Source: Flavobacteriaceae bacterium Ap0902 (lineage in GTDB: Bacteria > Bacteroidota > Bacteroidia > Flavobacteriales > Weeksellaceae). Taken from it: DNA of 64,000 nucleotides. The stretch is from the NCBI GenBank assembly GCA_009835005.1, contig WTFG01000009.1, forward strand, positions 36,258 to 100,257, given 5' to 3'. A model generated the notes under the pieces. The model searched no databases and was not told the origin of the DNA. It worked only from the letters and a program-made list of their open reading frames with translations. The stretch's first letter is position 1; every line of letters begins with the position of its first letter. Made by a program: the position numbers and the translations under genes. Below, in pieces: positions 44,773-53,120 of this stretch.

Positions 44773-45987
44773 ATGAAAAACCTTTATGCTCTGCTTTTCC
44801 TTATGGCTCTTTCATTGCAAGGATATGCTCAAATTAATTTTGAAAAAGGATATTACGTCAACAATGCGAACCAACGAATAGATGGTTTTATTGAAAATAG
44901 AGATTGGAGAAACAATCCAAACTCGATTGAATTTAAATCTTCATTAGACAATGCATCTATTCAAACTTTAACCCCAGATGTAGTAAAAGCATTTAATATA
45001 GATAATAAAGTTAAATACATAGGGACAGAAGTTGATATTGATAGGTCTAGCAGTATAGCCAGTAAATTAGATTATAGAAAAGACCCCGTTTTCCAAAAAG
45101 AGACCTTGTTTCTAAAAATTTTGATAGAGAGAGACGCCAATTTATATGAATACAGAGAAGGGAACTTGTTAAGATATTTTTATAAAACAAGTGATTCTAG
45201 TATAAAACAATTGGTATATAAACCATATGAATCTAATCCTAATATTGTTTCTATAAACAATGCATATAAAAAGCAAATCTGGAATAATCTTAAATGCTCT
45301 CATATCCCCAAGGACAAAATAGAAAACTTGGATTATAACCAAAAGGATTTAACGGATTATTTTATATTATATAATAATTGTAATCAATCAGGAAATGTAG
45401 ATTTTGCAACAGAAACTAAAAAAGGAGAATTTAATCTAACGGTAAGACCTAGAGTTAACATCAGTTCAATGGATTTCAAGCCAGGAACAGGGAAAAGTGG
45501 TGAAAGTAAAATAGATAGCCATTTAAGTTTTGGATTGGGCGTAGAATTAGAATATATATTCCCTTTTAATAGAAACAAATGGGCTCTCTTTATGGATCCC
45601 AATTACCAATCCTTCAAAGCAGATTCAGAAGATTCCGAAGGAAATACTGCATATAACACTTCCAAAGCAGATTACAGTTCTATAGAGGTTCCTATTGGCG
45701 TAAGGCATTATCTATTTTTAAATGAGGATTCTAAGTTTTTCGCAGACGCCAGTATCAATTTAGATTTCGCATTGGACTCTAAATTAACTTATAGAAGCGG
45801 ACTAGAATTACCGATTGAATACAATACACTTGTCACCAATTTTGGATTTGGCGTAGGTTATAAATATGTAGATAAATATTCTGTAGAATTAAAGTATCAA
45901 TCTGGGAGAGATGTTCTTGGGGAATACATAAGTTGGAACTCCAATTACAAGACAATTTCTGTAATTTTGGGCTATTCCATTTTTTAA
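44773..45987 (+). CDS. Putative outer-membrane beta-barrel protein, function unknown
   Basis: Secreted protein: signal peptide MKNLYALLFLMALSLQGYAQ. The N-terminal half (about residues 20-215) resembles soluble regions found in many Flavobacteriia barrel proteins (FEKGYYVNNANQRIDGFIEN at its start). The C-terminal half (about 220-404) has alternating amphipathic strands such as HLSFGLGVELEYIFPF, SSIEVPIGVRHYLFL and the final ISVILGYSIF, typical of the outer-membrane beta-barrel (porin-like) domain. I cannot assign a ligand or role. Single-gene unit between the acn terminator and a palindromic repeat element. Confidence 0.75.
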   Translation: MKNLYALLFLMALSLQGYAQINFEKGYYVNNANQRIDGFIENRDWRNNPNSIEFKSSLDNASIQTLTPDVVKAFNIDNKVKYIGTEVDIDRSSSIASKLDYRKDPVFQKETLFLKILIERDANLYEYREGNLLRYFYKTSDSSIKQLVYKPYESNPNIVSINNAYKKQIWNNLKCSHIPKDKIENLDYNQKDLTDYFILYNNCNQSGNVDFATETKKGEFNLTVRPRVNISSMDFKPGTGKSGESKIDSHLSFGLGVELEYIFPFNRNKWALFMDPNYQSFKADSEDSEGNTAYNTSKADYSSIEVPIGVRHYLFLNEDSKFFADASINLDFALDSKLTYRSGLELPIEYNTLVTNFGFGVGYKYVDKYSVELKYQSGRDVLGEYISWNSNYKTISVILGYSIF

Positions 45988-46007
45988 ATACACACAAATC
46001 AAAACAT

Positions 46008-46138
46008 GTAGCGGTCTCAAAACCTTAAAAACCAGTCATTCTGAACTTGATTCAGAATCTTATTAAATTGATAACCAGTTTATTATGAGACCCTGAAATA
46101 AATTCAGGGTGACAAAAACGAGGTTTTGAGACGGCTAC
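46008..46138. repeat. Nested palindromic intergenic element (REP/MITE-like)
   Basis: Outer inverted repeats of 17 bases (46008-46024, GTAGCGGTCTCAAAACC; 46122-46138) match with one mismatch. Inside are two hairpins: ATTCTGAA/TTCAGAAT (46038-46058) and ACCCTGAA/TTCAGGGT (46090-46110), themselves flanked by GTCA and TGAC. No coding potential and no T tract. The TTCTGAA/TTCAGAAT type of hairpin resembles repeats I recall in Bacteroidota intergenic DNA, but copy number cannot be checked from one window. Confidence 0.7.
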
Positions 46139-46187
46139 TTTTAGTTTTAACCTCCAATTAATTTAAAAGAGTTCTTAAATTTAGCCT

Positions 46188-47210
46188 ATGAAAATATCTT
46201 TTAAAGACGATTATAGCGAGGGCTGTCATCCGAATATTCTCCAAAGGATGACAGAAACTAATCTTATCCAAACGGCAGAAGGCAACTATGGAGAAGATAG
46301 ATTTACTGCTAATGCCAAAAAATTAATTCACAAACACCTTCAAAACCCAGAGAGTGAGATTCATTTAGTTTCTGGTGGTACGCAAGCCAATTTATTAGTG
46401 GTTTCTGCCATGCTCCGCCCCCATGAAGCTGTAATTGCTGTAAATTATGGGCATATCGCAACGCATGAGACAGGTGCTATAGAAGCGACAGGACACAAAG
46501 TAATTACTGTAGACACAAAAGATGGCAAAATTCAAGTGCCTCAAATAGAAGAGGTTTTAAAAGAACATTATTTTGAACACATGGTGTTGCCCAGAATGGT
46601 CTATATCTCTAACACCACAGAACTAGGCACCCTTTATACCAAAAAAGAGTTAGTAGAATTAAGAGCGTTTTGTGACCAAAATAATTTACTTCTCTTTATG
46701 GATGGCGCCAGATTAGGCAGTGCTCTAACCTCATCTGCCAATGATATAACCTTAAAGGATTTAGCCCAGTTAACAGACGTCTTTTATATAGGTGGCACCA
46801 AAAATGGCGCATTACTGGGAGAAGCTATTGTTATTAATAACCCTCTGCTACAACCCTACTTCCGCTATCATGCTAAGCAAAAGGGAGCCCTCTTAGCCAA
46901 AGGTAGATTGTTAGGAATTCAATTTGAAGTTTTGTTCACGGACGGTTTATTTTTTGAAATAGGTCTAGCCATGAATGAAAAGGCCATGAAACTTGCAGCA
47001 GGTATCAAAGAAAAAGGATATTCATTTTGGCTCCCTCCTACCACTAATCAAATTTTTCCGATTTTTGAAAACAAGATCATCGCAGAATTAGAAAAAGATT
47101 ATATTTTTCATCGTTGGGCCAAAATCAATGACAATCAAACCGCTATAAGACTCGTTACTTCATGGGCAACCCCAGAAGAAAACATGGTAAACTTCTTAAA
47201 GAAAATATAA
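46188..47210 (+). CDS. Low-specificity L-threonine aldolase-type PLP enzyme
   Basis: Fold-type I PLP lyase, probably cleaving L-threonine or L-allo-threonine to glycine and acetaldehyde. It starts with FKDDYSEGCHPNILQRM, then the cofactor-binding region SGGTQANLLVVSAM, the Asp contact in LFMDGARLGSAL and the Schiff-base Lys in YIGGTKNGALLGEA. At 340 residues it is a normal length. Some relatives are other beta-eliminating lyases, so substrate is likely but not certain. It precedes a sugar transporter by 33 bases, possibly in one transcript. Confidence 0.88.
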   Translation: MKISFKDDYSEGCHPNILQRMTETNLIQTAEGNYGEDRFTANAKKLIHKHLQNPESEIHLVSGGTQANLLVVSAMLRPHEAVIAVNYGHIATHETGAIEATGHKVITVDTKDGKIQVPQIEEVLKEHYFEHMVLPRMVYISNTTELGTLYTKKELVELRAFCDQNNLLLFMDGARLGSALTSSANDITLKDLAQLTDVFYIGGTKNGALLGEAIVINNPLLQPYFRYHAKQKGALLAKGRLLGIQFEVLFTDGLFFEIGLAMNEKAMKLAAGIKEKGYSFWLPPTTNQIFPIFENKIIAELEKDYIFHRWAKINDNQTAIRLVTSWATPEENMVNFLKKI

Positions 47211-47243
47211 ATTGTATTTTTATAAGGTTTTAAAAATTACACT

Positions 47244-48704
47244 ATGCAGACAAACACCACTACACCCCCTAAACCAACAATTACCAAAACAATTTGGGGA
47301 CAGTTTTTCCCTCTTATATCTGTATTTTTCTTTTGGGGATTTGTTGCTGCGAGCAATGATATTCTGATTCCAGTGTTTAAGAAGGAATTTGATTTAACCA
47401 ATTTCCAAAGTCAATGGGTGGCCTCTGCCTTTTATATTGCCTATACCATTGGTTCACTCATTTATATGGGAATTTCTAAAATAAGAGGTAAAGATATCAT
47501 CAATCTAATCGGGTATAAAAATGCACTCATTATAGGTTTAGTAATTTCTGCTCTAGGGACGCTTTTATTTATCCCAGCAGCCAATACAAGGTCTTTCCCA
47601 CTTATGCTGGGCGGGTTGTTTGTAGTAGGCTTAGGGTTTTCTTTACAACAAACCGTAGCCAACCCCTTGGCTATCCTCATGGGGCCTAAAAAAACAGGAT
47701 CTCAAAGATTGACTTTGGCAGGAGGTATCAATAATCTAGGTACCACAATTGGACCCCTAATTGTAACGTATGCCATCTTTGGTAGTGTGCTTTCTGGTAA
47801 CGAGACAGCAAGTATAGAGAGTGTAAAAACGCCTTATTTATATTTGGGAGGAGCGTTCTTACTTGTAGCATTGATATTAAAATTTACCAATTTACCAGAC
47901 AAAGAAGAGACAGAGATTGTAGAAGAAGAAAACGAGGGATTAAAAACGGCAACACGTTCTTCTGCGCTCAAATATCCCCAATTGGTATTAGGTATGATTG
48001 GTATCTTTGTGTATGTGGGCGTGGAAGTTGCTACTGCAGCTAATTTACCTGCCTATATGGAAACTACCATGGGCTTCCATACCAAAGATGTAGCGCCATA
48101 TGTTTCGCTTTATTGGGCAAGTTTAATGATTGGTAGATGGTCTGGTGCAGTAGAGGCATTTAACCCTTCTACTGGGTTATTAAAGTTTTTGAAATTCTTG
48201 GCGCCTTATTTGGCTTTTGGCGTTTTCTTAGTTGTCAACGCTATTTCTAATCATGATTTGAGTCCTTTCTTCACTTATGCGTTTGTAATTCTTGTACTCA
48301 TTTTTGCAGATATGTTGAGTAAAGGAGACCCTATCCGTATGCTCATGATCTTTAGTGGGCTGGGGGTTGTTGCCTTGCTTATTGGGATTTTTACCACGGG
48401 GATGGTGAGTATTTATGCCATTACCAGTGTTGGTCTTTTCTGTAGTACGCTTTGGCCTTGCATCTTTACCATTGCGGTGGCTGGGCTTGGAAAACACACC
48501 AATGAAGGTAGTAGTTATCTAATTATGATGATTTGTGGGGGTGGTATTATATCTGCCTTGCAAGGTTATATTGGAGATGTGGTGAGTATTAATATGAGTT
48601 ATTTTATGGGGGTAGTTTGTTTCTCTTACCTTATGTTCTATGCTTTTAGTTCTAGACCTATTTTGAAAAAACAAGGTATTGATTTTAATGAATTAGAGGT
48701 GTAA
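47244..48704 (+). CDS. MFS sugar transporter, FucP/GluP (FHS) family
   Basis: Inner-membrane proton symporter with about 12 TM segments. The N-terminal half has FFFWGFVAASNDILIPVFKK and the FHS-type LGFSLQQTVANPLAILMGP loop; the C-terminal half has VGVEVATAANLPAYM and LFCSTLWPCIFTIAVAGLGK, both typical of fucose/glucose/galactose transporters in Bacteroidota. At 486 residues it is somewhat long, with an acidic central loop (KEETEIVEEENEG). The sugar carried is unknown; no catabolic genes lie nearby. A structured element begins 22 bases after its stop. Confidence 0.9.
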   Translation: MQTNTTTPPKPTITKTIWGQFFPLISVFFFWGFVAASNDILIPVFKKEFDLTNFQSQWVASAFYIAYTIGSLIYMGISKIRGKDIINLIGYKNALIIGLVISALGTLLFIPAANTRSFPLMLGGLFVVGLGFSLQQTVANPLAILMGPKKTGSQRLTLAGGINNLGTTIGPLIVTYAIFGSVLSGNETASIESVKTPYLYLGGAFLLVALILKFTNLPDKEETEIVEEENEGLKTATRSSALKYPQLVLGMIGIFVYVGVEVATAANLPAYMETTMGFHTKDVAPYVSLYWASLMIGRWSGAVEAFNPSTGLLKFLKFLAPYLAFGVFLVVNAISNHDLSPFFTYAFVILVLIFADMLSKGDPIRMLMIFSGLGVVALLIGIFTTGMVSIYAITSVGLFCSTLWPCIFTIAVAGLGKHTNEGSSYLIMMICGGGIISALQGYIGDVVSINMSYFMGVVCFSYLMFYAFSSRPILKKQGIDFNELEV

Positions 48705-48725
48705 TTGCGGCTAGGATTGGAGCAA

Positions 48726-48832
48726 GTAGCCCGCAAGACAAGACCTACTTTTACAAAACAAGGAAAGCCCGAGTGAAATGGATGTGGAACTCCGAGCTTT
48801 CTTTGTTTTGTGTAGGGATTGGTGCGGACTAC
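48726..48832. repeat. Large nested inverted-repeat element after the sugar transporter gene
   Basis: Three nested arms: GTAGCCCGCA with TGCGGACTAC (48726-48735/48823-48832, one mismatch), CCTAC with GTAGG (48744-48748/48812-48816), and ACAAAACAAGGAAAGC with GCTTTCTTTGTTTTGT (48753-48768/48796-48811, complete if one G-U pair is allowed). An inner GAGT/ACTC helix closes the apex. It is locally less AT-rich than the flanks, noncoding, and longer than a terminator. It could be a dispersed repeat or a structured RNA. Confidence 0.65.
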
Positions 48833-48892
48833 TGCAGAAAGCCTTTTAACCGCCCAAATAATCCGTATAAAAATGAATTTGTTCAAAAATCT

Positions 48893-48921
48893 TTGTCCTA
48901 AATAATAAAACCTTATTTTTG
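48893..48921 (+). promoter_or_regulatory. Promoter for nusB
   Basis: TTG (48893-48895), 18 bases, then TATTTTTG (48914-48921), an exact -7 box, 18 bases before the nusB ATG. Confidence 0.7.
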
Positions 48922-48939
48922 CACCAAATTTAGTTCTTT

Positions 48940-49875
48940 ATGTTAGGGAGAAGACAGTTACGAGCCAAGGCAATGCAAGCGTTATATGCATATTATCGGG
49001 GGAATCATGATATGCGATTGGTAGAAAATAATATGTTGAAGGGTATTAGAGATGTAGAAGATTTATACTTCGTATTATTAACGCTGCTCATTGCTGTGAG
49101 AGACGAAGCCGAAAAGAAAATAGAGGTGGGATTAGCCAAAAACTTCCCCACAGAAGAGGAAAAAAAACCTAACAGAAAATTCATCCATAATCCCATCTTT
49201 GATATCCTAGAAAGCAAGGAAGACCTAAAGGATTTTAGCGAGAGGAACAAACAATTAAATTGGACGGTAGAGGGTATATATCCTTCTAAAATTCTAAAAG
49301 CATTTACAGAGGGTAAAACTTATAAATCTTATTTAAAGTCTGAGGAAAATTCTTTTGAGGATCATAAAAGAATTGTTTTGCATCTATTTATTAATTATAT
49401 TGCTGGAAATGAGGAGGTGGAAAGTTTCCTTGAGGATTATAATATCAATTGGGCAGATGATCTGCATATCGCCAATACAATGGTGGTGAATACGTTGAAA
49501 ACTTTTAAGGAAGATGGTTTAAACAACCTATTCACGCTTCTTTTGGATGAGGAACATTTAGAATTCACCAAAAATTTATTGAAGAAAGCGATTAACAATG
49601 AACAAGAGTTGGTAGCACTTATTGATGAGAAGGCTCAAAATTGGGACTTTGAACGTATTGCACTTATAGATAGATTAATCCTGCAAATGGCATTGACGGA
49701 GTTCTTGTATTTCCCTAGTATTCCTCCTAAGGTTACAATTAATGAATACGTGGAGATGTCTAAGAGTTATTCTACCCCAAAAAGTAAAACATTCGTGAAT
49801 GGTATCTTGGATAAAACCCTGAAGGATCTACAAGAGGAAGGGAAAATCCGAAAGAGTGCTAGAGGAATGATGTAA
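48940..49875 (+). CDS. nusB: Transcription antitermination factor NusB, long Bacteroidota form
   Basis: RNA-binding factor of the rRNA antitermination complex. The start LGRRQLRAKAMQALYAYY is the NusB N-terminal helix. The C-terminal NusB domain follows after an insertion, with IDRLILQMALTEFLYFPSIPPKVTINEYVEMSKSYSTPKSKTFVNGILD holding the conserved helices (blocks IPPKVTINEYVE and SKTFVNGILD). At 311 residues it is about twice the E. coli length, as usual in Bacteroidota, with an internal region (about residues 60-200) of unknown role. Followed by DUF1573 and yajC. Confidence 0.93.
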   Translation: MLGRRQLRAKAMQALYAYYRGNHDMRLVENNMLKGIRDVEDLYFVLLTLLIAVRDEAEKKIEVGLAKNFPTEEEKKPNRKFIHNPIFDILESKEDLKDFSERNKQLNWTVEGIYPSKILKAFTEGKTYKSYLKSEENSFEDHKRIVLHLFINYIAGNEEVESFLEDYNINWADDLHIANTMVVNTLKTFKEDGLNNLFTLLLDEEHLEFTKNLLKKAINNEQELVALIDEKAQNWDFERIALIDRLILQMALTEFLYFPSIPPKVTINEYVEMSKSYSTPKSKTFVNGILDKTLKDLQEEGKIRKSARGMM

Positions 49876-49880
49876 TTTAT

Positions 49881-49888
49881 TAACTTTG
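49881..49888 (+). promoter_or_regulatory. Promoter -7 box for the DUF1573 gene and yajC
   Basis: TAACTTTG matches TAnnTTTG exactly, 5 bases after the nusB stop and 19 bases before the DUF1573 ATG. It would allow expression apart from nusB; the -33 element would lie inside nusB and is not evident. Confidence 0.5.
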
Positions 49889-49907
49889 TGAATATAAAAG
49901 GAATATT

Positions 49908-50480
49908 ATGAAAATAGTTAAATTAACATTTATAGCATTGGTTGCTTCTTTAGCAATCTCTTGCGATCAGAAAAGTGAAGCTACTGATGCAGCTACTGTA
50001 CAAGACACAAGCGTAGTGACAGAAGATGGCGTGGATCATACAGACCATGCGCATACGATGGCAGAGAATCAAATGCCAGCTGTTAGCCCAGAGGAGGCTC
50101 CTGTCATGGCTCTAGAAGAAGACGTCTATGATTATGGAGATGTACAAGCAGGTAGTAAGACAGAGAGAGTGATTGAATTTACGAATACAGGTAAAACACC
50201 TTTGTTGATACAAAGTGCAAGCGCCACTTGTGGCTGTACAGTACCAGAATATTCTAAAGAACCCGTAGCGCCAGGAGAGAAAGGACAACTAACGGTATCT
50301 TTCTCTGCACCTCCAATGAATGGACTACAGACAAAAACAGTTACCTTGAATACCAACACCGCAAAGAAAATAGAGACTTTTAGAATCAAAGCCAATGTGG
50401 TGGGTGGTAATGATAGAAGTGCGCAACCAGGAGCTCCAGCACCTAGTTTGCCTCAACCAAACTTAGGCAACGTAAATTAA
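49908..50480 (+). CDS. DUF1573-domain lipoprotein
   Basis: Predicted lipoprotein (LASLAISC-type signal; Cys 19 in ASLAISCDQK). A linker with a His-rich stretch (DHTDHAHTM) is followed by the DUF1573 immunoglobulin-like domain (about residues 75-165): VYDYGDVQAGSKTERVIEFTNTG, SASATCGCTVPEYSKEPV and PGEKGQLTVSF. The C-terminus is Pro-rich. Function unknown; genes of this family commonly lie between nusB and yajC in Flavobacteriia, as here. The 190-residue length is typical. Confidence 0.87.
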   Translation: MKIVKLTFIALVASLAISCDQKSEATDAATVQDTSVVTEDGVDHTDHAHTMAENQMPAVSPEEAPVMALEEDVYDYGDVQAGSKTERVIEFTNTGKTPLLIQSASATCGCTVPEYSKEPVAPGEKGQLTVSFSAPPMNGLQTKTVTLNTNTAKKIETFRIKANVVGGNDRSAQPGAPAPSLPQPNLGNVN

Positions 50481-50496
50481 TAATTAAGATAAGAGT

Positions 50497-50787
50497 ATGA
50501 TGGGAGGTGATAGTATGATGACTTTTGTATTTTTTGGATTGATGTTCGTAGTGATGTATTTCTTCATGATTCGTCCACAAATGCAAAGACAGAAAAAGGA
50601 AAAGGCTTTTCAAGAAAGTTTAAAAGTAGGAGACCGCATTGTGACGACTTCTGGAATTCATGGCAAGGTGTCAGAGATATCAGAAGGTGTAGTGACGATA
50701 GAAACCAATGCTGGAAAAATCAGATTTGAGAAATCAGCAGTTTCACAGGAACTTACTAATGTGAGATACGGTAAAAAGGAAAAGTAA
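50497..50787 (+). CDS. yajC: Preprotein translocase subunit YajC
   Basis: Small inner-membrane partner of SecDF. One TM segment (about residues 8-25: TFVFFGLMFVVMYFFMIRPQ, ending in the invariant RPQ), then the cytoplasmic SH3-like part KVGDRIVTTSGIHGKVSEI. At 96 residues it is normal. Two adjacent ATG codons can start it. It is the last gene of the nusB-DUF1573-yajC group and is followed by a terminator. Confidence 0.94.
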   Translation: MMGGDSMMTFVFFGLMFVVMYFFMIRPQMQRQKKEKAFQESLKVGDRIVTTSGIHGKVSEISEGVVTIETNAGKIRFEKSAVSQELTNVRYGKKEK

Positions 50788-50807
50788 TTCCCTTTTAATT
50801 ATAATAG

Positions 50808-50846
50808 AAAATCCGAGAAATCTAAAATGACTTCTCGGATTTTTTT
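50808..50846. terminator. Rho-independent terminator between convergent yajC and purE
   Basis: AAATCCGAGAA (50809-50819) and TTCTCGGATTT (50832-50842) form an 11-bp stem with a 12-base loop, ending in a T run (50840-50846) on the plus strand. The reverse strand has a shorter T tract, so it may serve purE as well. Confidence 0.85.
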
Positions 50847-50862
50847 GATGTATAAGAATTGT

Positions 50863-51381
50863 TTAATCAAATCCATTGGGGTGAAATTGTTTTACCTCAT
50901 CTATATCTTCCTCTACTCTTTCTGTCAATTCTTTGCTGTAATCGGTCATAACCAATCCTACTTTGTCATCAAAACTGCCCACGATTCTAGCCGCTAATAA
51001 ACCAGCATTTTTAGCTGCATCTAGTGCTACGGTGGCTACAGGGATTCCATTGGGCATTTGTAAAATACTCAAAATACTATCCCATCCATCTATAGAGTTA
51101 CTTGATTTAATAGGCACTCCAATCACAGGAAGAGAGGTCATAGCGGCTACCATGCCTGGCAAATGCGCTGCACCGCCTGCTCCAGCGATTATTACTTTAA
51201 TCCCTCTTTCCTTTGCCCCTTTGGCATATTCAAACATCCTATCGGGTGTTCTATGGGCAGAGATTAAGGTAAGTTCATAGGATATCCCTAAATGTTGTAA
51301 AATTTCTTCTGCATCTTTCATAATGGGCAAATCACTTTTACTCCCCATAATAATGCTTATGATTGGCTTGTCTACGTGCAT
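50863..51381 (-). CDS. purE: N5-carboxyaminoimidazole ribonucleotide mutase PurE
   Basis: Purine biosynthesis: rearranges N5-CAIR to CAIR. Class I signatures: [20 protein letters not shown] at the N-terminus, [18 protein letters not shown], and [20 protein letters not shown]. At 172 residues it is standard. The ATG at 51381 puts this conserved start at residue 6; an in-frame TTG 72 bases upstream would add a poorly conserved extension reaching back towards the ychF promoter and is rejected. No purK is adjacent. Confidence 0.95.
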   Translation of the reverse strand: MHVDKPIISIIMGSKSDLPIMKDAEEILQHLGISYELTLISAHRTPDRMFEYAKGAKERGIKVIIAGAGGAAHLPGMVAAMTSLPVIGVPIKSSNSIDGWDSILSILQMPNGIPVATVALDAAKNAGLLAARIVGSFDDKVGLVMTDYSKELTERVEEDIDEVKQFHPNGFD

Positions 51382-51472
51382 AATTGGTTCTATTTTCTGA
51401 CTTAAAAGTACTAATTTAAAACGATATTCAAAAGGTACAAATTTTAGATCCAATCATCTGTAAATAAATCAC

Positions 51473-51480
51473 TAAATTTG
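51473..51480 (+). promoter_or_regulatory. Promoter -7 box for ychF
   Basis: TAAATTTG, an exact -7 box, ends 21 bases before the ychF ATG at 51502. It overlaps an in-frame TTG at 51478, supporting the later ATG. Confidence 0.55.
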
Positions 51481-51501
51481 CCATCTCAAAAATCACAAAA
51501 T

Positions 51502-52593
51502 ATGAAATGTGGAATCGTAGGATTACCCAATGTTGGTAAATCAACATTATTCAATAGTTTATCTAGTGCCAAAGCCCAATCTGCCAATTACCCGTTCTGT
51601 ACCATAGAACCCAATGTAGGCGTGGTGCAAGTACCAGACACCAGATTACCAATCTTAGAAAAATATGTGAACCCAGAACGTGTTGTCCCAGCCAACGTAG
51701 AGATAGTAGACATTGCGGGTCTTGTAAAGGGGGCAAGTAAAGGAGAAGGTCTAGGGAATAAATTCTTGGCTAATATTAGAGAATGTCAAGCCATTATACA
51801 TGTATTGCGTTGTTTTGAAAATGATAATATCACACACGTAGAGGGAAGTGTAGACCCTATTCGTGATAAAGATATTATAGACACAGAACTTCAATTTAAA
51901 GATCTAGAAACTGTTGAGGCTAGATTAGAAAAAATTAAAAGACAAGTAAAAACAGGAGACAAAGAAGCGAAAGCTGCACAAGATGTGTATCAAAGAACGC
52001 TAGACCACCTGGAGGAAGGTAAAAATACCAGACAACTGGAATGGAGCGACGCAGAACAAGTGATTTTTGATGAATTACATTTATTGACCGCCAAACCTGT
52101 GCTTTATGTGTGTAATGTAGATGAGGCTTCCATCAAAACTGGCAATCAGTATGTAGAAGATGTAAAAGAAAATGTAAAAGATGAAAATGCGTTAGTAATC
52201 ATGTTGGCTGCTCAAGTGGAAGCCGATATCATGGAAATGGAAACGTATGAAGATCGCAAAATGTTCTTGGATGAGTTGGGATTAGATGAGCCTGGGGTGA
52301 ATAAATTGATTAGAACTGCTTATAAACTTTTAAATCTGCAGACTTATTTTACGGCTGGTGTTAAAGAAGTACGTGCTTGGACCATCCATAAAGGAGATAC
52401 AGCACCGCAAGCGGCGGGTGTGATCCACTCTGATTTTGAAAAAGGGTTTATCCGTGCAGAGGTGATTCATTTTGATGATTATGAAAAATATGGGTCTGAG
52501 GCAAAAGCCAGAGAAGCAGGTAAATTAAGTATAGAAGGAAAAGATTATGTAGTGCAAGATGGTGATGTGATGCACTTTAGATTTAATGTGTAA
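51502..52593 (+). CDS. ychF: Redox-regulated ATPase/GTPase YchF
   Basis: Obg-family P-loop NTPase that binds ribosomes and prefers ATP. Motifs: G1 GIVGLPNVGKSTLFN at the N-terminus, G3 VDIAGLVKGASKGEGLGNKF, a helical coiled-coil insertion (about residues 125-195), NVDE as the altered G4, and a C-terminal TGS domain ending GDVMHFRFNV. At 363 residues it is the usual length. ATG start chosen on homology and promoter position. Confidence 0.95.
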   Translation: MKCGIVGLPNVGKSTLFNSLSSAKAQSANYPFCTIEPNVGVVQVPDTRLPILEKYVNPERVVPANVEIVDIAGLVKGASKGEGLGNKFLANIRECQAIIHVLRCFENDNITHVEGSVDPIRDKDIIDTELQFKDLETVEARLEKIKRQVKTGDKEAKAAQDVYQRTLDHLEEGKNTRQLEWSDAEQVIFDELHLLTAKPVLYVCNVDEASIKTGNQYVEDVKENVKDENALVIMLAAQVEADIMEMETYEDRKMFLDELGLDEPGVNKLIRTAYKLLNLQTYFTAGVKEVRAWTIHKGDTAPQAAGVIHSDFEKGFIRAEVIHFDDYEKYGSEAKAREAGKLSIEGKDYVVQDGDVMHFRFNV

Positions 52594-52644
52594 TCCACTC
52601 TTATCTGATATTTATTCAAATAATTAAAACTTAAATATAGAAAT

Positions 52645-52989
52645 ATGTCTGAAACAGTTGTTCCATGCCCAAAATGTGGCTCTGAGTTTACTTACGAGAA
52701 TCCACCTCTTATGGCATGTACCCAATGCTTTTATGAGTGGAATCCAGAAGAATTAGCCAAAGAGAAGGAGAATGCCAATAAAACATTTGATATCAATGGT
52801 AATGAATTACATGATGGTGATGATGTGATTGTAATGAAGGATCTTCCTGTAAAAGGAATGCCCAAACCTGTAAAAGCAGGAACTAAAGTGAAAAATATAC
52901 GTCTAGTAGACGGCGACCATGATATTGATTGTAAAATTGATGGTTTTGGAAAAATGGGATTGAAGTCTGAATTTGTGAAAAAGGCTTAG
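52645..52989 (+). CDS. PhnA/YjdM-type zinc-ribbon protein
   Basis: Small cytoplasmic protein with an N-terminal zinc ribbon (Cys 8, Cys 11, Cys 25, Cys 28 in CPKC and CTQC), then the conserved family domain VFDINGN-like [20 protein letters not shown] and [20 protein letters not shown]. The family was called PhnA (alkylphosphonate uptake), but no phosphonate genes are near and the name should not be read as function. At 114 residues it is typical. It lies 51 bases after ychF. Confidence 0.88.
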   Translation: MSETVVPCPKCGSEFTYENPPLMACTQCFYEWNPEELAKEKENANKTFDINGNELHDGDDVIVMKDLPVKGMPKPVKAGTKVKNIRLVDGDHDIDCKIDGFGKMGLKSEFVKKA

Positions 52990-53030
52990 GGCACATTTTT
53001 TGTTTTTATTCAGATAGAAACTTATCAATT

Positions 53031-53087
53031 AAGGTTGGTTATGATATTTGAGATTTTGTTCTTAAATTGAAATGACTAACCTTTTTT
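53031..53087 (+). terminator. Possible terminator after the zinc-ribbon gene
   Basis: AAGGTTGGT (53031-53039) can pair with ACTAACCTT (53075-53083) with one G-U pair, followed by a run of six T (53082-53087). The 35-base loop is long, so confidence is modest. Confidence 0.4.
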
Positions 53088-53120
53088 CAATCTATTTTTA
53101 AGTTTTATAAACAAAAAACC

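Noticed and set aside
46008..46138. Palindromic element read as a plain terminator for the beta-barrel gene
   Set aside because: Neither hairpin is followed by a T run and the outer 17-base repeats are unexplained by termination.
48638..48886. 82-codon minus-strand frame covering the structured element after the sugar transporter
   Set aside because: It runs through an extensive inverted repeat and the transporter end, with no signal or domain; the palindrome explains the lack of stops better.
51382..51453. TTG-initiated extension of purE
   Set aside because: PurE homologues begin a few residues before the [11 protein letters not shown] segment; the extension reaches back towards the ychF promoter.
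52645..52989. Phosphonate utilisation gene
   Set aside because: The PhnA name is historical; there are no phosphonate genes nearby and the zinc-ribbon family is widespread.
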